Notes: a model not told the origin generated them from the sequence alone. Shown: positions 49,367-58,471, counted from the first letter of the stretch. The stretch: DNA of 64,000 nucleotides from Streptomyces sp. NBC_00341 (GCF_041435055.1 NZ_CP108002.1:3844001-3908000); one strand, 5' to 3'. Made by a program: numbers and translations.

Positions 49367-49398
49367 GTTGGTTCTCCGTCCACGGCAACAGGGCCATA

Positions 49399-49446
49399 TG
49401 CGATATGCGAGGTGTGCGATCTGCGGGGGGTGCGATCTGCGAGGGG
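49399..49446. repeat. 16-bp tandem repeat, 3 copies
   Basis: TGCGATATGCGAGGTG, TGCGATCTGCGGGGGG and TGCGATCTGCGAGGGG in direct tandem, in the 99-bp gap between the permease and binding-lipoprotein genes. The spacing is one and a half helical turns. Confidence 0.8.
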
Positions 49447-49465
49447 GTGACGAAGGCGGGCCGGT

Positions 49466-50140
49466 TCACGCCGTCCGGCGGCGGCGCAGCGGTGACAGCA
49501 GCCGGTCGAGGGCGATCAGCACCGACTCCACCAGGAGGGCGAGCACGGCGACCAGCAGGGCCCCCGCGACCACCTGCGGGGTGTTGTAAGTGTTGAAGCC
49601 GGCGGTGATGATCCGGCCGAGGCCGCCCTGGCCGACCATCGCGGCGATCGTCGCCGTGGCCACCACCTGGACGGCGGCCGAACGCAGCCCGGTCATGATC
49701 ATCGGGTAGGCCAGCGGGAGCTCGACGCGGACGAAGAGCTGGCCGCCCGACATGCCCATCCCGCGCGCGGCCTCCGCCACCGAACGGTCCACCCCGGTCA
49801 TCCCGACGTAGGCGTTGGTCAGCAGCGGCGGCACGGCGAACAGCACCAGGGCGATGATGGTCGGCACGTATCCGCTGTTGCGCAGCGGCGAGACCATGAA
49901 GAGCGCCAGCACCGCGAAGACCGGGACCGCCCGGCCCACGTTGGAGATGTTGACGGCCAGCGCGCCGCCCTTCCCGATGTGTCCGAGGTACAGCGCGACG
50001 GGCAGCGCTATGGCGCAGGCCAGGGCGAGCGCCACGCCGCTGACGTACAGGTGCTCACCGAGCCGGTGGCTCACCCCGCTCTCCCCCGACCAGTTGGCGC
50101 CGGTGGTGAGCCAGGTCCAGGCCTCGCCGAGAACTCCCAT
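49466..50140 (-). CDS. Osmoprotectant ABC transporter permease (second)
   Basis: A 224-residue OpuCD-type inner-membrane subunit with about five to six transmembrane helices. The ATPase-docking EAA loop is EAARGMGMSGGQLFVRVELP (about 120-140), and MVGQGGLGRIITAGFNTYNT matches the family. The start is 4 bp from the stop of the other permease, so the two are coupled. It works with the neighbouring permease, lipoprotein and the divergent ATPase. Confidence 0.9.
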   Translation of the reverse strand: MGVLGEAWTWLTTGANWSGESGVSHRLGEHLYVSGVALALACAIALPVALYLGHIGKGGALAVNISNVGRAVPVFAVLALFMVSPLRNSGYVPTIIALVLFAVPPLLTNAYVGMTGVDRSVAEAARGMGMSGGQLFVRVELPLAYPMIMTGLRSAAVQVVATATIAAMVGQGGLGRIITAGFNTYNTPQVVAGALLVAVLALLVESVLIALDRLLSPLRRRRTA

Positions 50141-50144
50141 GGGG

Positions 50145-50858
50145 TCAGACCGCCTTCGCCGTACCGGCCGCGTCCACGGCTCCGCGGGTCCTTGATATGC
50201 GTGTCCACGGGGTCAGCAGCCGCTGCACGCAGAGCAGCAGCAGGTCCGCGACGACCGCGAGCAGTACGCAGAGCACCGAGGCGGCCAGCACCTGGGCCTT
50301 GAAGAAGCTCGGCAGCGCGTCGTCGATGAGGTTGCCGAGACCGCCGCGGCCGACGATCGAACCGATGGTCGTCAGCGCGATCGTGGAGACCGTGGCAATG
50401 CGTATTCCGGCCATCAGCGCGGGCATCGCGAGCGGCAGCTCGACCTCCCACAGCAGCCGGGCGGGCCCGTAGCCCATGCCGCGCGCGGCCTCCTTCGCCT
50501 CCTCCGGGACCGCTTCCAGACCCGCGAGGATGTTCCGCACGAGAATGGTCAGCGAATACAGCACCAGTCCGGTGACGACCAGCGCCGCGGAGAGCCCGAA
50601 GAGCGGCAGCAGCAGCGAGAACATCGCGAGCGACGGCACGGTGTAGAGCACCGTGGTCAGCCCGAGCACCGGTCCGGCGAACCGTCGGCTGCGGCGGGCG
50701 AGCAGGGCCAGCGGGAATGCCACGGCGACCCCGATCGCCACCGAGACCGCGGTGATCCAGATGTGCTGGACCGTGGCATCGGTCAACTCCTGGCTGCGGG
50801 AACGGAGATACTCCCCGCAGATCCAGTCGTTCGTCACCAGGCAGTTCTGTGCGGCCAT
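50145..50858 (-). CDS. Osmoprotectant ABC transporter permease (first)
   Basis: A 237-residue OpuCB-type permease. The outer N-terminal segment is MAAQNCLVTNDWICGEYLRS. About five membrane helices follow, with the EAA loop EEAKEAARGMGYGPARLLWE and the IVGRGGLGNLIDDALPSFF segment. GGAGG sits upstream of the ATG at 50858, better than the longer frame start. It is divergent from the ATPase gene, with 131 bp between them holding both promoters. Confidence 0.9.
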   Translation of the reverse strand: MAAQNCLVTNDWICGEYLRSRSQELTDATVQHIWITAVSVAIGVAVAFPLALLARRSRRFAGPVLGLTTVLYTVPSLAMFSLLLPLFGLSAALVVTGLVLYSLTILVRNILAGLEAVPEEAKEAARGMGYGPARLLWEVELPLAMPALMAGIRIATVSTIALTTIGSIVGRGGLGNLIDDALPSFFKAQVLAASVLCVLLAVVADLLLLCVQRLLTPWTRISRTRGAVDAAGTAKAV

Positions 50859-50989
50859 CTTGTCCCCCACCTCCCGATCGCCCACTCGTACTGATGTCCG
50901 GCGAGCCTATCCTCGACCACTGACAATCGCGGAAGCCGTTGTATTCCAGCAACATGTCCTTCACAAAACACGCGCCACAATGGGGAACC

Positions 50990-52186
50990 ATGATCCGTTT
51001 CGAGCACGTCACCAAGCGGTATGCGGACGGCACCACCGCCGTCGACGACCTTTCCTTCGAGGTCGCCGAGGGTGAACTCGTCACGCTCGTCGGGCCATCG
51101 GGGTGCGGCAAGACGACCACCATGAAGATGGTGAACCGGCTGATCGAACCGACCGAGGGCCGGATATTCCTCGACGGGGACGACATATCGGCCATCGATC
51201 CCGTCCAGCTGAGGCGCCGTATCGGCTACGTGATCCAGCAGGTCGGGCTGTTCCCGCACAGAACGGTGCTCGAAAACACCGCTACCGTGCCCCATCTCCT
51301 GGGCTGGAAACGCGGAAAGGGCCGCGAACGCGCCGCGGAACTCCTCGATCTGGTCGGACTCGATCCTTCCGTTTATGGTGACCGATATCCGGAACAGCTG
51401 TCCGGCGGTCAGCGCCAACGCGTGGGCGTGGCAAGGGCGCTGGCGGCCGACCCGCCCGTCCTGCTGATGGACGAGCCTTTCGGCGCGGTCGACCCGGTCG
51501 TCCGGGAACGGCTGCAGAACGAATTCCTCAAGCTTCAGGCGCAGGTCCGCAAAACAGTGCTGTTCGTCACGCACGACATCGAGGAGGCGGTCCGCCTCGG
51601 GGACCGCATCGCCGTCTACGGACAGGGCTCGATCGAGCAGTTCGACTCACCGGCCACCGTGCTCGGCGCCCCCGCCACCGGATATGTCGCGGACTTCGTC
51701 GGCGCCGACCGGGGGCTCAAGCGGCTCTCCGTCACCCCCATCGAGGAGAGCGACCTCGACCAGCCGCCGGTCGTCCACCTCGACGACCCGCTGTCCACGG
51801 CGACCGAACGGCTGCGGGCGGAGGGCGCGCGCTGGGCCGTCGTCCTGGACGGCGACGACCATCTGCACGGCTGGCTCCCGGCCGGTGACGCGCTCGCCAC
51901 CACCAAGGGCACGATCCGCGAGCACGCCCGCCGGATGGAGGCCTGGCTGCCCGTGGGCGCCCCGCTCAAGCAGGCCTTCGCCACCATGCTCCAGCACGAC
52001 GCCGGCTGGATCGCGGTCATCGACAAGGACAGCGCGGGCCGGTTCCTCGGCGTGCTCACCCCCGCCCGCCTGCACGAGGCGCTGCGCCGCTCGATCGACG
52101 CGGACGACCGGGCCGTGCCGCGCGCCGAGGTGGCCGTGGAGAGCGTCGCGAGCGTCTCGGGCGGAACCGGAACCGCGGGACGGTGA
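50990..52186 (+). CDS. Osmoprotectant ABC transporter ATPase with CBS domains
   Basis: A 398-residue OpuCA/ProV-type ATPase. The nucleotide domain (about 1-235) has Walker A GPSGCGKTTT, Q-loop YVIQQVGLFPHRTV, signature LSGGQRQRVGVARAL and Walker B LLMDEPFGAVDP. Residues about 255-380 are a tandem CBS pair, which in OpuA senses ionic strength and gates transport. The start at 50990 (MIRFEHVTKRY) has GGGGAACC upstream. The last codons form the first unit of a 17-bp repeat. Confidence 0.93.
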   Translation: MIRFEHVTKRYADGTTAVDDLSFEVAEGELVTLVGPSGCGKTTTMKMVNRLIEPTEGRIFLDGDDISAIDPVQLRRRIGYVIQQVGLFPHRTVLENTATVPHLLGWKRGKGRERAAELLDLVGLDPSVYGDRYPEQLSGGQRQRVGVARALAADPPVLLMDEPFGAVDPVVRERLQNEFLKLQAQVRKTVLFVTHDIEEAVRLGDRIAVYGQGSIEQFDSPATVLGAPATGYVADFVGADRGLKRLSVTPIEESDLDQPPVVHLDDPLSTATERLRAEGARWAVVLDGDDHLHGWLPAGDALATTKGTIREHARRMEAWLPVGAPLKQAFATMLQHDAGWIAVIDKDSAGRFLGVLTPARLHEALRRSIDADDRAVPRAEVAVESVASVSGGTGTAGR

Positions 52187-52254
52187 GAACCGCGGGACGG
52201 TGAGAACCGCAGGACAGTGAGAACCGCAGGACAGTGAGAACCGCAGGAGGATGA
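52170..52254 (+). repeat. 17-bp tandem repeat, 5 copies, over the ATPase stop codon
   Basis: Units GAACCGC(G/A)GGAC(G/A)GTGA start at 52170, 52187, 52204, 52221 and 52238; the last is slightly diverged. Every unit ends with TGA. The first is the end of the ATPase gene; the rest extend to 10 bp from the convergent esterase stop. Confidence 0.92.
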
Positions 52255-52263
52255 GGCGCCGGT

Positions 52264-53385
52264 TCAGTTCTCGCTGAGCCGGCTGCTCAGCCACTCCAGG
52301 GCGGCGGGGATCTCCCGGCGCCAGGTGTTGAAGTTGTGCCCGCCGCTGCCGAGCACGATCGAGGAGGCCTGCGCCGGCGACTTCACCTTGGCCAGGAACT
52401 TCTTCGTGTCCGCGTAGTTCGCCTCGCCGTGGCGGGAGGTCGTCACCAGGAACGACGAGTCGGGCATCGGCCGGTGGTCCAGGGTCCACAGCAGGTCGGC
52501 GTGGTCCCGGGCCCCCTGGTCGCCGTGGAAGAGGTCGCCGGTCGTCGGGTCCTCCGCCGCCTTGTAGTACGCGGAGAGCCCCGCGCTCGCCGTGAACCGG
52601 TCCGGGTGGTGCAGCCCGATCTTCAGGGCGCAGTAACCGCCGGTCGAGTTGCCGATGATGCCCCAGTTACGGGCGCGGCTGCCCACCCGGTAGGCGGCCG
52701 AGACCGCGCGCGGCAGATCCTGCGCGAAGAACGTCTCGGTCTGCGGTCCGCCCTTTATGTCCACGCACTCGGTGTCCCGGGGCGGCGCCAGCGTCGGCCG
52801 CAGCATCACCAGGATCATCGGCTGCGACCGTCCGGCCTTCACCTGATCGAGTGCCGTACGCGGGTAGCGCAGCCCCTTGAGGAGGTTCTCCGAAGTGCCC
52901 GGGTAGCCCGTGAGTACCACCACCGCGGGGAACTTCCGCCGGGCGTACGCCGGCTGGAAGTACTCCGGCGGCAGGTACACGTACGCCGAGCTCTCGATCC
53001 CGGAGTGCCGCCCCGCGATCACCACCTTGTCGATCCGGCCGCCCCTGGTGGCCAGCGAACCGCCCGGCACGTCGGGCCGCTGCGTCCCCACCCGGACGAT
53101 GTTCTTCGCGGCCAGGGTCCCGGCGGCGTGGTCGTTGACCACGCCCAGATCCTGCTTCTGGCCGAACAGGTCCGCCCAGGAGCCGTAGAAGAGGAACGTG
53201 TTGTTGGCCATCAGGCCGACCGAGGCGAAGACCGCCACCTGGGTCGCCAGGAGCAGTCCGACCCTGCCGAACACCATGGGGACACTGCGCCGGGCGAACC
53301 TCGGCCAGAGCCAGACGGTGACGGCGAACAGCACGACGGCCAGCGTGATCGCCAGGATCAGCACTGCCTTGCCGGTAAGGCCCAT
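52264..53385 (-). CDS. Membrane-anchored alpha/beta-hydrolase, esterase-D/antigen-85 type
   Basis: A 373-residue protein with two N-terminal transmembrane helices (about 5-27 and 41-60) and an extracytoplasmic esterase domain (about 115-373). The nucleophile is in GIIGNSTGGYCALKIG (GxSxG as GNSTG), and the His is in GSGGHNFNTW; the acidic residue is likely in the region around TTSRHGEANY. The family includes esterases and mycolyltransferase-like enzymes. It is divergent from an MprF-like gene, a pairing that suggests a lipid-linked substrate. Confidence 0.85.
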   Translation of the reverse strand: MGLTGKAVLILAITLAVVLFAVTVWLWPRFARRSVPMVFGRVGLLLATQVAVFASVGLMANNTFLFYGSWADLFGQKQDLGVVNDHAAGTLAAKNIVRVGTQRPDVPGGSLATRGGRIDKVVIAGRHSGIESSAYVYLPPEYFQPAYARRKFPAVVVLTGYPGTSENLLKGLRYPRTALDQVKAGRSQPMILVMLRPTLAPPRDTECVDIKGGPQTETFFAQDLPRAVSAAYRVGSRARNWGIIGNSTGGYCALKIGLHHPDRFTASAGLSAYYKAAEDPTTGDLFHGDQGARDHADLLWTLDHRPMPDSSFLVTTSRHGEANYADTKKFLAKVKSPAQASSIVLGSGGHNFNTWRREIPAALEWLSSRLSEN

Positions 53386-53524
53386 GACGGTTGAACTTTC
53401 TGTCAGGAAATTTCCCGGATACGGGTGAACCCTCCACCCGGAAGGCTCGTCCTAGAGGTCGCACAGCGTCCGCCGGGCTCCGGCCGACGCACTCCACACA
53501 CCTCACGCGGAACCACGGGAAGCG

Positions 53525-55366
53525 ATGTCTGTCACGCTAGATGGGGATAAATCGGGATCGGTTCCGAATAGCGCACGCAAGTTCGTGCGCGGACCGCGAC
53601 CCGAGACCGTACCGGTGCTCGTCGGCACCGCCTGCACCGTAGTCGGCCTGATCGACGTCGCCGCCGGGGTCTTCCCCCGCTTCCGCCACAGCCGGATGCA
53701 CACCCTCGCCGAGGTCCTGCCCGGCGCCCTCGGCCCCTTCGCCGCCGCGCTCTCGCTGAGCGCCGGCGTCCTGCTGCTGCTCCTGGCCCACGGCCTCAAG
53801 CGGCACAAGCGACGGGCCTGGCGGGCGGCCGTCGTGCTGCTCCCGGCCGGTGCGCTGTCCCAGTTCCTCTACCGGCACTCGGTGCTGGGCGCGGCCGTCT
53901 CCCTGACGCTCTGCTATCTGCTGGTACGCCACCGGAGTGAGTTCGCGGCGCTCCCCGACCCGCGCAGCCGCTGGCGGGCCCTGGCCAACTTCGTCCTGCT
54001 CGGCGCGGGTTCGCTCGGCCTCGGCCTGGTCATCGTCAGCGTCCACCCCGGCCGGCTGGTCGGGAACCCCAGCATCGCCGACCGGCTCCAGCACGTGCTG
54101 TACGGCCTGTTCGGCTTCGAGGGCCCGGTCGAGTACGCCGGTGTCACCTCCTGGACCGTGGCCTACTCGCTCGGCGCGCTCGGCCTGCTGACCGCCGTCA
54201 CCACCATCTACTTCGCGTTCCGCCCCGAACACCCGGCCGCCCGCCTCACCGAGGACGACGAGGCCCGGCTGCGCGCGCTGCTGGAACGGCACGGGCGCCG
54301 CGACTCGCTCGGCCACTTCGCGCTCCGCCGCGACAAGGCCGTGGTGTTCTCCCCCAGCGGCAAGGCCGCCGTCTGCTACCGCGTGGTGTCCGGGGTGATG
54401 CTGGCCAGCGGCGACCCGATCGGTGACGTGGAGGCCTGGCCGGGCGCCATCGAACGGTTCATGGACGAGGCCAGGGCCCACTCCTGGACCCCGGCCGTGA
54501 TGGGCTGCGGCGAGACCGGCGGCGAGGTCTGGACCCGCGAGACCGGACTGGCCGCCCTCGAACTCGGGGACGAGGCGGTGGTGGATGTCGCGGATTTCTC
54601 CCTCGCCGGACGGGCCATGCGCAACGTACGCCAGATGGTGAAGCGCATCGAGCGCGGCGGCTACGAGACCCGGGTCCGGCGCGTGGCTGACATCGGTGAG
54701 GCCGAGCTCGCCCGCATCCGGCGGGCCGCCGCCGACTGGCGCGGCACCGACAACGAGCGCGGCTTCTCCATGGCGCTGGGCCGGATCGGTGACGGCGCCG
54801 ACGGGGACTGCTTCATCGCCACCGCCCACAAGGCCGACGAACAGAGTGCCGAATCCCCGTACGGCGACCTGAAGGCCGTGCTCCACTTCGTCCCCTGGGG
54901 CACCGACGGCATGTCCCTGGACCTCATGCGCCGCGACCGCGCCGCCGACCCGGGGATGAACGAGCTGCTGATCGTCGCCTCCCTGCAGGCCGCGCCCCGG
55001 CTCGGCATCACCCGGGTCTCGCTGAACTTCGCGATGTTCCGCTCCGCGCTGGCCCGCGGCGAGAAGCTGGGCGCGGGACCGGTGCTGCGGGTCTGGCGCG
55101 GACTGCTGATCTTCCTGTCGCGCTGGTTCCAGATCGAGTCGCTGTACAAGTTCAACGCCAAGTTCCGGCCCCGCTGGGAGCCCCGCTTCGTGGTCTACCG
55201 CGCCGCCCGCGACCTGCCCCGGATCTCGCTGGCCGCGATGCAGGCCGAGGGCTTCGTCAGCTTCGCGCTGCCCCGTCCGCTGGCCCGCCGGCTGCCCTCT
55301 GGCGAGCGGCGCCCCTGTGCGCACACCCGGCCCCCCGCACCGGAGCAGGGCGTCCACCCGGCGTAA
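53525..55366 (+). CDS. MprF-like phosphatidylglycerol aminoacyltransferase (DUF2156)
   Basis: A 613-residue membrane protein. The N-terminal half (about 30-232) has six or seven hydrophobic segments. The C-terminal DUF2156 double-GNAT domain (about 245-590) has VFSPSGKAAVCYRVVSGVML, ASGDPIGDVEAWPGAIERFM, MGCGETGGEVWTRETGLAAL, LHFVPWGTDGMSLDLMRRD and RVSLNFAMFRSALARGEKLG. Family members move an amino acid from tRNA onto lipids, lowering membrane charge and drug sensitivity. There is no fused LysRS. The amino acid and lipid are not predictable. Confidence 0.88.
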   Translation: MSVTLDGDKSGSVPNSARKFVRGPRPETVPVLVGTACTVVGLIDVAAGVFPRFRHSRMHTLAEVLPGALGPFAAALSLSAGVLLLLLAHGLKRHKRRAWRAAVVLLPAGALSQFLYRHSVLGAAVSLTLCYLLVRHRSEFAALPDPRSRWRALANFVLLGAGSLGLGLVIVSVHPGRLVGNPSIADRLQHVLYGLFGFEGPVEYAGVTSWTVAYSLGALGLLTAVTTIYFAFRPEHPAARLTEDDEARLRALLERHGRRDSLGHFALRRDKAVVFSPSGKAAVCYRVVSGVMLASGDPIGDVEAWPGAIERFMDEARAHSWTPAVMGCGETGGEVWTRETGLAALELGDEAVVDVADFSLAGRAMRNVRQMVKRIERGGYETRVRRVADIGEAELARIRRAAADWRGTDNERGFSMALGRIGDGADGDCFIATAHKADEQSAESPYGDLKAVLHFVPWGTDGMSLDLMRRDRAADPGMNELLIVASLQAAPRLGITRVSLNFAMFRSALARGEKLGAGPVLRVWRGLLIFLSRWFQIESLYKFNAKFRPRWEPRFVVYRAARDLPRISLAAMQAEGFVSFALPRPLARRLPSGERRPCAHTRPPAPEQGVHPA

Positions 55367-55397
55367 CAGTCCCCGTCACGGGCCTAGGCTTGGTCGT

Positions 55398-56258
55398 ATG
55401 AGTACGTTGCGTGGACGAGGCACGGTCCAGGGCCTGCCGGAGTGGGACCGCTGTGCGGTCATGGGTGTCGTCAATGTGACCCCCGACTCCTTCTCCGACG
55501 GGGGCCGCTGGTTCGACACCACGACGGCCGTCAAGCACGGTCTCGACCTGGTGGGCGAGGGCGCCGACCTGGTCGACGTCGGCGGTGAGTCGACCCGCCC
55601 CGGAGCCAGCCGGGTGGACGAGTCCGAGGAGCTGCGCCGGGTCGTCCCGGTGGTCCGCGGACTCGTCTCCGAAGGCGTCACGGTCTCCGTGGACACCATG
55701 CGGGCCCGGGTCGCGGAGCAGGCCGTCGAGGCGGGCGCGGTCCTCGTCAACGACGTGAGCGGCGGGCTCGCGGACCCGGACATGGTCCCGGTCGTCGCCA
55801 CCGCCGGGGTGCCCTTCGTCGTCATGCACTGGCGCGGCTTCAGCGAGACGATGAACAGCCGGGCGGTCTACGGGGACGTCGTCGCGGAGGTCGTCGAGGA
55901 GCTGCGGACCCGGATGGACGCCGTGGTCTCGGGCGGTGTCGCCCCCGAACGCATCGTGATAGACCCCGGCCTCGGTTTCGCCAAGGACGCCGGCCACGAC
56001 CTCTCGCTCATCGCCCGTCTGGACGCCCTGCACGCCCTGGGCCGTCCCCTACTGGTCGCCGCCTCCCGGAAGCGGTTCCTGGGCCACGTACTGGCCGGTC
56101 CGGGCGCCGCCCCGCCGCCCGCCCGCGAACGTGACGCGGCCACCGCCGCGATCTCCGCGCTCGCCGCCCGCTCCGGCGCCTGGGCCGTCCGGGTCCACGA
56201 GGTACGGGCCACCGCCGACGCCGTACGCGTCGCCCGCGCCGTCGAGGGAGCCGCGTGA
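55398..56258 (+). CDS. folP: Dihydropteroate synthase
   Basis: Joins p-aminobenzoate to the pterin pyrophosphate; it is the sulfonamide target. The 286-residue TIM-barrel protein has MGVVNVTPDSFSDGGRW, DVGGESTRPGASRV, DVSGGLADPDMVPVVA, IDPGLGFAKDAGHDL and LVAASRKRFLGHVL. The start at 55398 has TAGGCT 7 nt upstream, indicating leaderless translation. The stop overlaps the next gene by 4 bp (GTGA). Confidence 0.96.
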   Translation: MSTLRGRGTVQGLPEWDRCAVMGVVNVTPDSFSDGGRWFDTTTAVKHGLDLVGEGADLVDVGGESTRPGASRVDESEELRRVVPVVRGLVSEGVTVSVDTMRARVAEQAVEAGAVLVNDVSGGLADPDMVPVVATAGVPFVVMHWRGFSETMNSRAVYGDVVAEVVEELRTRMDAVVSGGVAPERIVIDPGLGFAKDAGHDLSLIARLDALHALGRPLLVAASRKRFLGHVLAGPGAAPPPARERDAATAAISALAARSGAWAVRVHEVRATADAVRVARAVEGAA

Positions 56259-56737
56259 ACGAGTCGCGGGACGAGCACGCGGACGCGGCCGCCGACATCG
56301 AGGCGGTCGAGCTGGCCAACACCGCCTTCTACGAGGCGATGGAGCGCGGGGACCTCGACGAACTCACCGGGCTCTGGCTGCCCGGCGACGACCTCACCGT
56401 CTCCTGCGTCCACCCGGGCTGGCCGGTGCTCACCGGCCGCGGCGAGGTGCTGCGCAGCTACGCGCTGATCATGGCGAACACCGAGTACATCCAGTTCTTC
56501 CTGACCGACGTCGGGGTGTCCATGACCGGCGACACCGCCCTGGTCACCTGCACGGAGAACATCCTCAGCGGCGGACCCGCGGAGGAGGGCAGCTCGCTGG
56601 GGCCGCTGGTGGGCCAGCTGGTGGTCGCCACCAATGTGTTCCGGCGCACTCCCGACGGCTGGAAGCTCTGGTCCCACCACGGTTCGCCCGTACTGGCCGA
56701 AACCGGTGAGGAAGAGGACGAAGAGTCCGCCTCCTGA
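56255..56737 (+). CDS. NTF2-like (SnoaL/ketosteroid-isomerase-fold) protein
   Basis: A 160-residue protein of the NTF2-like fold (about 18-145): VELANTAFYEAMERGDLDEL, LWLPGDDLTVSCVHPGWPVL, GRGEVLRSYALIM and VVATNVFRRTPDGWKLWSHHGSPV. The acidic C-terminus is EEEDEESAS. It is translationally coupled to folP and precedes folB, so a link to folate metabolism is possible, but this fold is used for many functions and no catalytic residue is certain. Confidence 0.85.
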   Translation: MNESRDEHADAAADIEAVELANTAFYEAMERGDLDELTGLWLPGDDLTVSCVHPGWPVLTGRGEVLRSYALIMANTEYIQFFLTDVGVSMTGDTALVTCTENILSGGPAEEGSSLGPLVGQLVVATNVFRRTPDGWKLWSHHGSPVLAETGEEEDEESAS

Positions 56738-56948
56738 ATGGGTACAAGCCCGGTGGAGGACCGAATCGCGACTCCCCGGGATTGGAATCGGGCACATCGG
56801 GGTATCTGCGGCTACCCGGCCCCGTGCGGTCCGCCGTGGGCCCCACAGGCGAGTGCTGTCGGTGCCCGCAGGTAGATTCCAGTGAGGGCAGGGCGCCGCC
56901 CGCACGCGGCCCGTGCCCCTACGACCAACAACAGCAGGAGTGATTCGC

Positions 56949-57308
56949 GTGGATCGTGTCGCGCTGCGCGGCCTCAAGGCCCGTGGGCACCATGGTGTCT
57001 TTCCCCGGGAACGGGAAGAGGGACAGACGTTCATCGTGGACTTGGTGCTCGGCCTCGACACCCGCCCCGCGGCAGCCTCCGACGACCTGACGAAGACCGT
57101 GCACTACGGCGTGGTCGCGGAGGAGGTCGTCGATGTCGTCAAGGGCGAACCCGTCGATCTGATCGAGACGCTCGCGGAGCGCATCGCCCAGCAGTGCCTC
57201 AAGCACGAAGGCGTCGAGGAGGTGGAGGTCGTGGTGCACAAGCCGGATGCGCCCATCACCGTGCCCTTCGACGACGTCACCATCACCATCACCCGGAGCC
57301 GAGCATGA
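56949..57308 (+). CDS. folB: Dihydroneopterin aldolase
   Basis: Cleaves dihydroneopterin to 6-hydroxymethyl-dihydropterin. The 119-residue protein has ALRGLKARGHHGVFPREREE (with the active-site Glu region), DDLTKTVHYGVVAEEVVDVV, LIETLAERIAQQCL and VVVHKPDAPITVPFDDVTI. GTG at 56949 has AGGAG nine bases upstream. It overlaps folK by ATGA, so the two successive pathway enzymes are co-made. Confidence 0.95.
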   Translation: MDRVALRGLKARGHHGVFPREREEGQTFIVDLVLGLDTRPAAASDDLTKTVHYGVVAEEVVDVVKGEPVDLIETLAERIAQQCLKHEGVEEVEVVVHKPDAPITVPFDDVTITITRSRA

Positions 57309-57916
57309 CTGCATTTTCTACCGAGGGGCAGAGCGACCCGACCGTACAGCCGGTTCCCGCCTCCGTGGTCGAACAGGTGGACGCCGCGGACATCACCCTC
57401 TCCAACCCCAAACGCGCCGTGATCTCCCTGGGCTCCAACCTCGGCAACCGCCTGGAGACCCTCCAGGGAGCCATCGACGCCCTGGAGGACACCCCCGGCC
57501 TCCGGGTCAAGGCGGTCTCCCCGGTGTACGAGACGGAGCCCTGGGGCGTCGACCCCGGCTCCCAGCCGTCGTACTTCAACGCGGTCGTCGTCGTGAAGAC
57601 CACGCTGCCCCCGTCCTCCCTCCTGGAGCGCGGCCAGGCCATCGAGGAGGCCTTCGACCGGGTCCGCGAGGAGCGCTGGGGCCCGCGCACGATCGACGTC
57701 GACATCGTGGCGTACGCCGATGTGGTCTCCGACGATCCGGTGCTCACCCTCCCGCACCCGCGGGCCCGCGAGCGCGCCTTCGTCCTTGCCCCGTGGCACG
57801 ACGTGGATCCGGCGGCCCAGCTGCCCGGCGTCGGCCCGGTCGCCGATCTGCTGGCCGGTGTCGGCCGCGGCGGCGTACTGCCCCGGGCCGACCTGGAACT
57901 CCGGCTGCCCGAGTAG
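57305..57916 (+). CDS. folK: 2-amino-4-hydroxy-6-hydroxymethyldihydropteridine pyrophosphokinase
   Basis: Activates hydroxymethyl-dihydropterin with ATP, giving the FolP substrate. The 203-residue protein has ISLGSNLGNRLETLQGAIDA, SPVYETEPWGVD, SYFNAVVVVKT and the signature RWGPRTIDVDIVAYADVV. An N-terminal extension of about 36 residues precedes the core. It overlaps folB by 4 bp. Confidence 0.96.
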   Translation: MTAFSTEGQSDPTVQPVPASVVEQVDAADITLSNPKRAVISLGSNLGNRLETLQGAIDALEDTPGLRVKAVSPVYETEPWGVDPGSQPSYFNAVVVVKTTLPPSSLLERGQAIEEAFDRVREERWGPRTIDVDIVAYADVVSDDPVLTLPHPRARERAFVLAPWHDVDPAAQLPGVGPVADLLAGVGRGGVLPRADLELRLPE

Positions 57917-57988
57917 TCGTTAGGCTCTGGGGACAGCAGGAAAGATCACAGCGGCACAGATCACAGGCGGCGAAGGGCGGCTCACCCG

Positions 57989-58471
57989 GTGAAGCAACTA
58001 CGGCTCGGAGTACTGGCGGGCCTCTTCGCCGCCGCCGGGGTGCTGTCCTGGGGCGGCGCCCGTCTCTGGGACTCCCTCGGCACCCTGCCGAGCGTGCCGC
58101 TGGCCGCCCCCATCGTGCTCGCGGTGATCGCCGTCGTCCTGCTGGCGACGGCGCTCTCCATCCGCTCCCGGCTGCGCGCCCAGCGTGAGCGCCGGCCGGG
58201 CGCGAAGGGCGTCGAGCCCCTGATGGCGGCCCGTGCCGTGGTCTTCGGCCAGGCCAGCGCCCTGGTCGTCGCCCTGGTCGCCGGGATGTACGGCGGCGCC
58301 GGCGTCTTCCTGCTGGGCTCCCTGGACATGCCGGCCCGCCGCGACCAGGCGATCTACGCCGGCTTCGCGGTCCTGGCCGGCATCGCGGTGATAGCCGCCG
58401 CCCTCTTCCTGGAACGCGTCTGCAAGCTCCCGGACGACGAGGACGACAACAAGAACGCGGCGGGGGCCTAG
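57989..58471 (+). CDS. DUF3180 family membrane protein
   Basis: A 160-residue integral membrane protein with four hydrophobic segments (about 5-22, 40-58, 82-112 and 126-145) and the conserved VEPLMAARAVVFGQASALVV and ERVCKLP. DUF3180 proteins are regularly encoded after folK in actinobacteria; their function is unknown. The start is GTG at 57989. Confidence 0.88.
   Translation: MKQLRLGVLAGLFAAAGVLSWGGARLWDSLGTLPSVPLAAPIVLAVIAVVLLATALSIRSRLRAQRERRPGAKGVEPLMAARAVVFGQASALVVALVAGMYGGAGVFLLGSLDMPARRDQAIYAGFAVLAGIAVIAAALFLERVCKLPDDEDDNKNAAGA

Noticed and set aside
52170..52254. CRISPR array
   Set aside because: Units are contiguous 17-mers with no spacers. The 16-bp and 27-bp repeats likewise have no spacers, and no cas genes are present.
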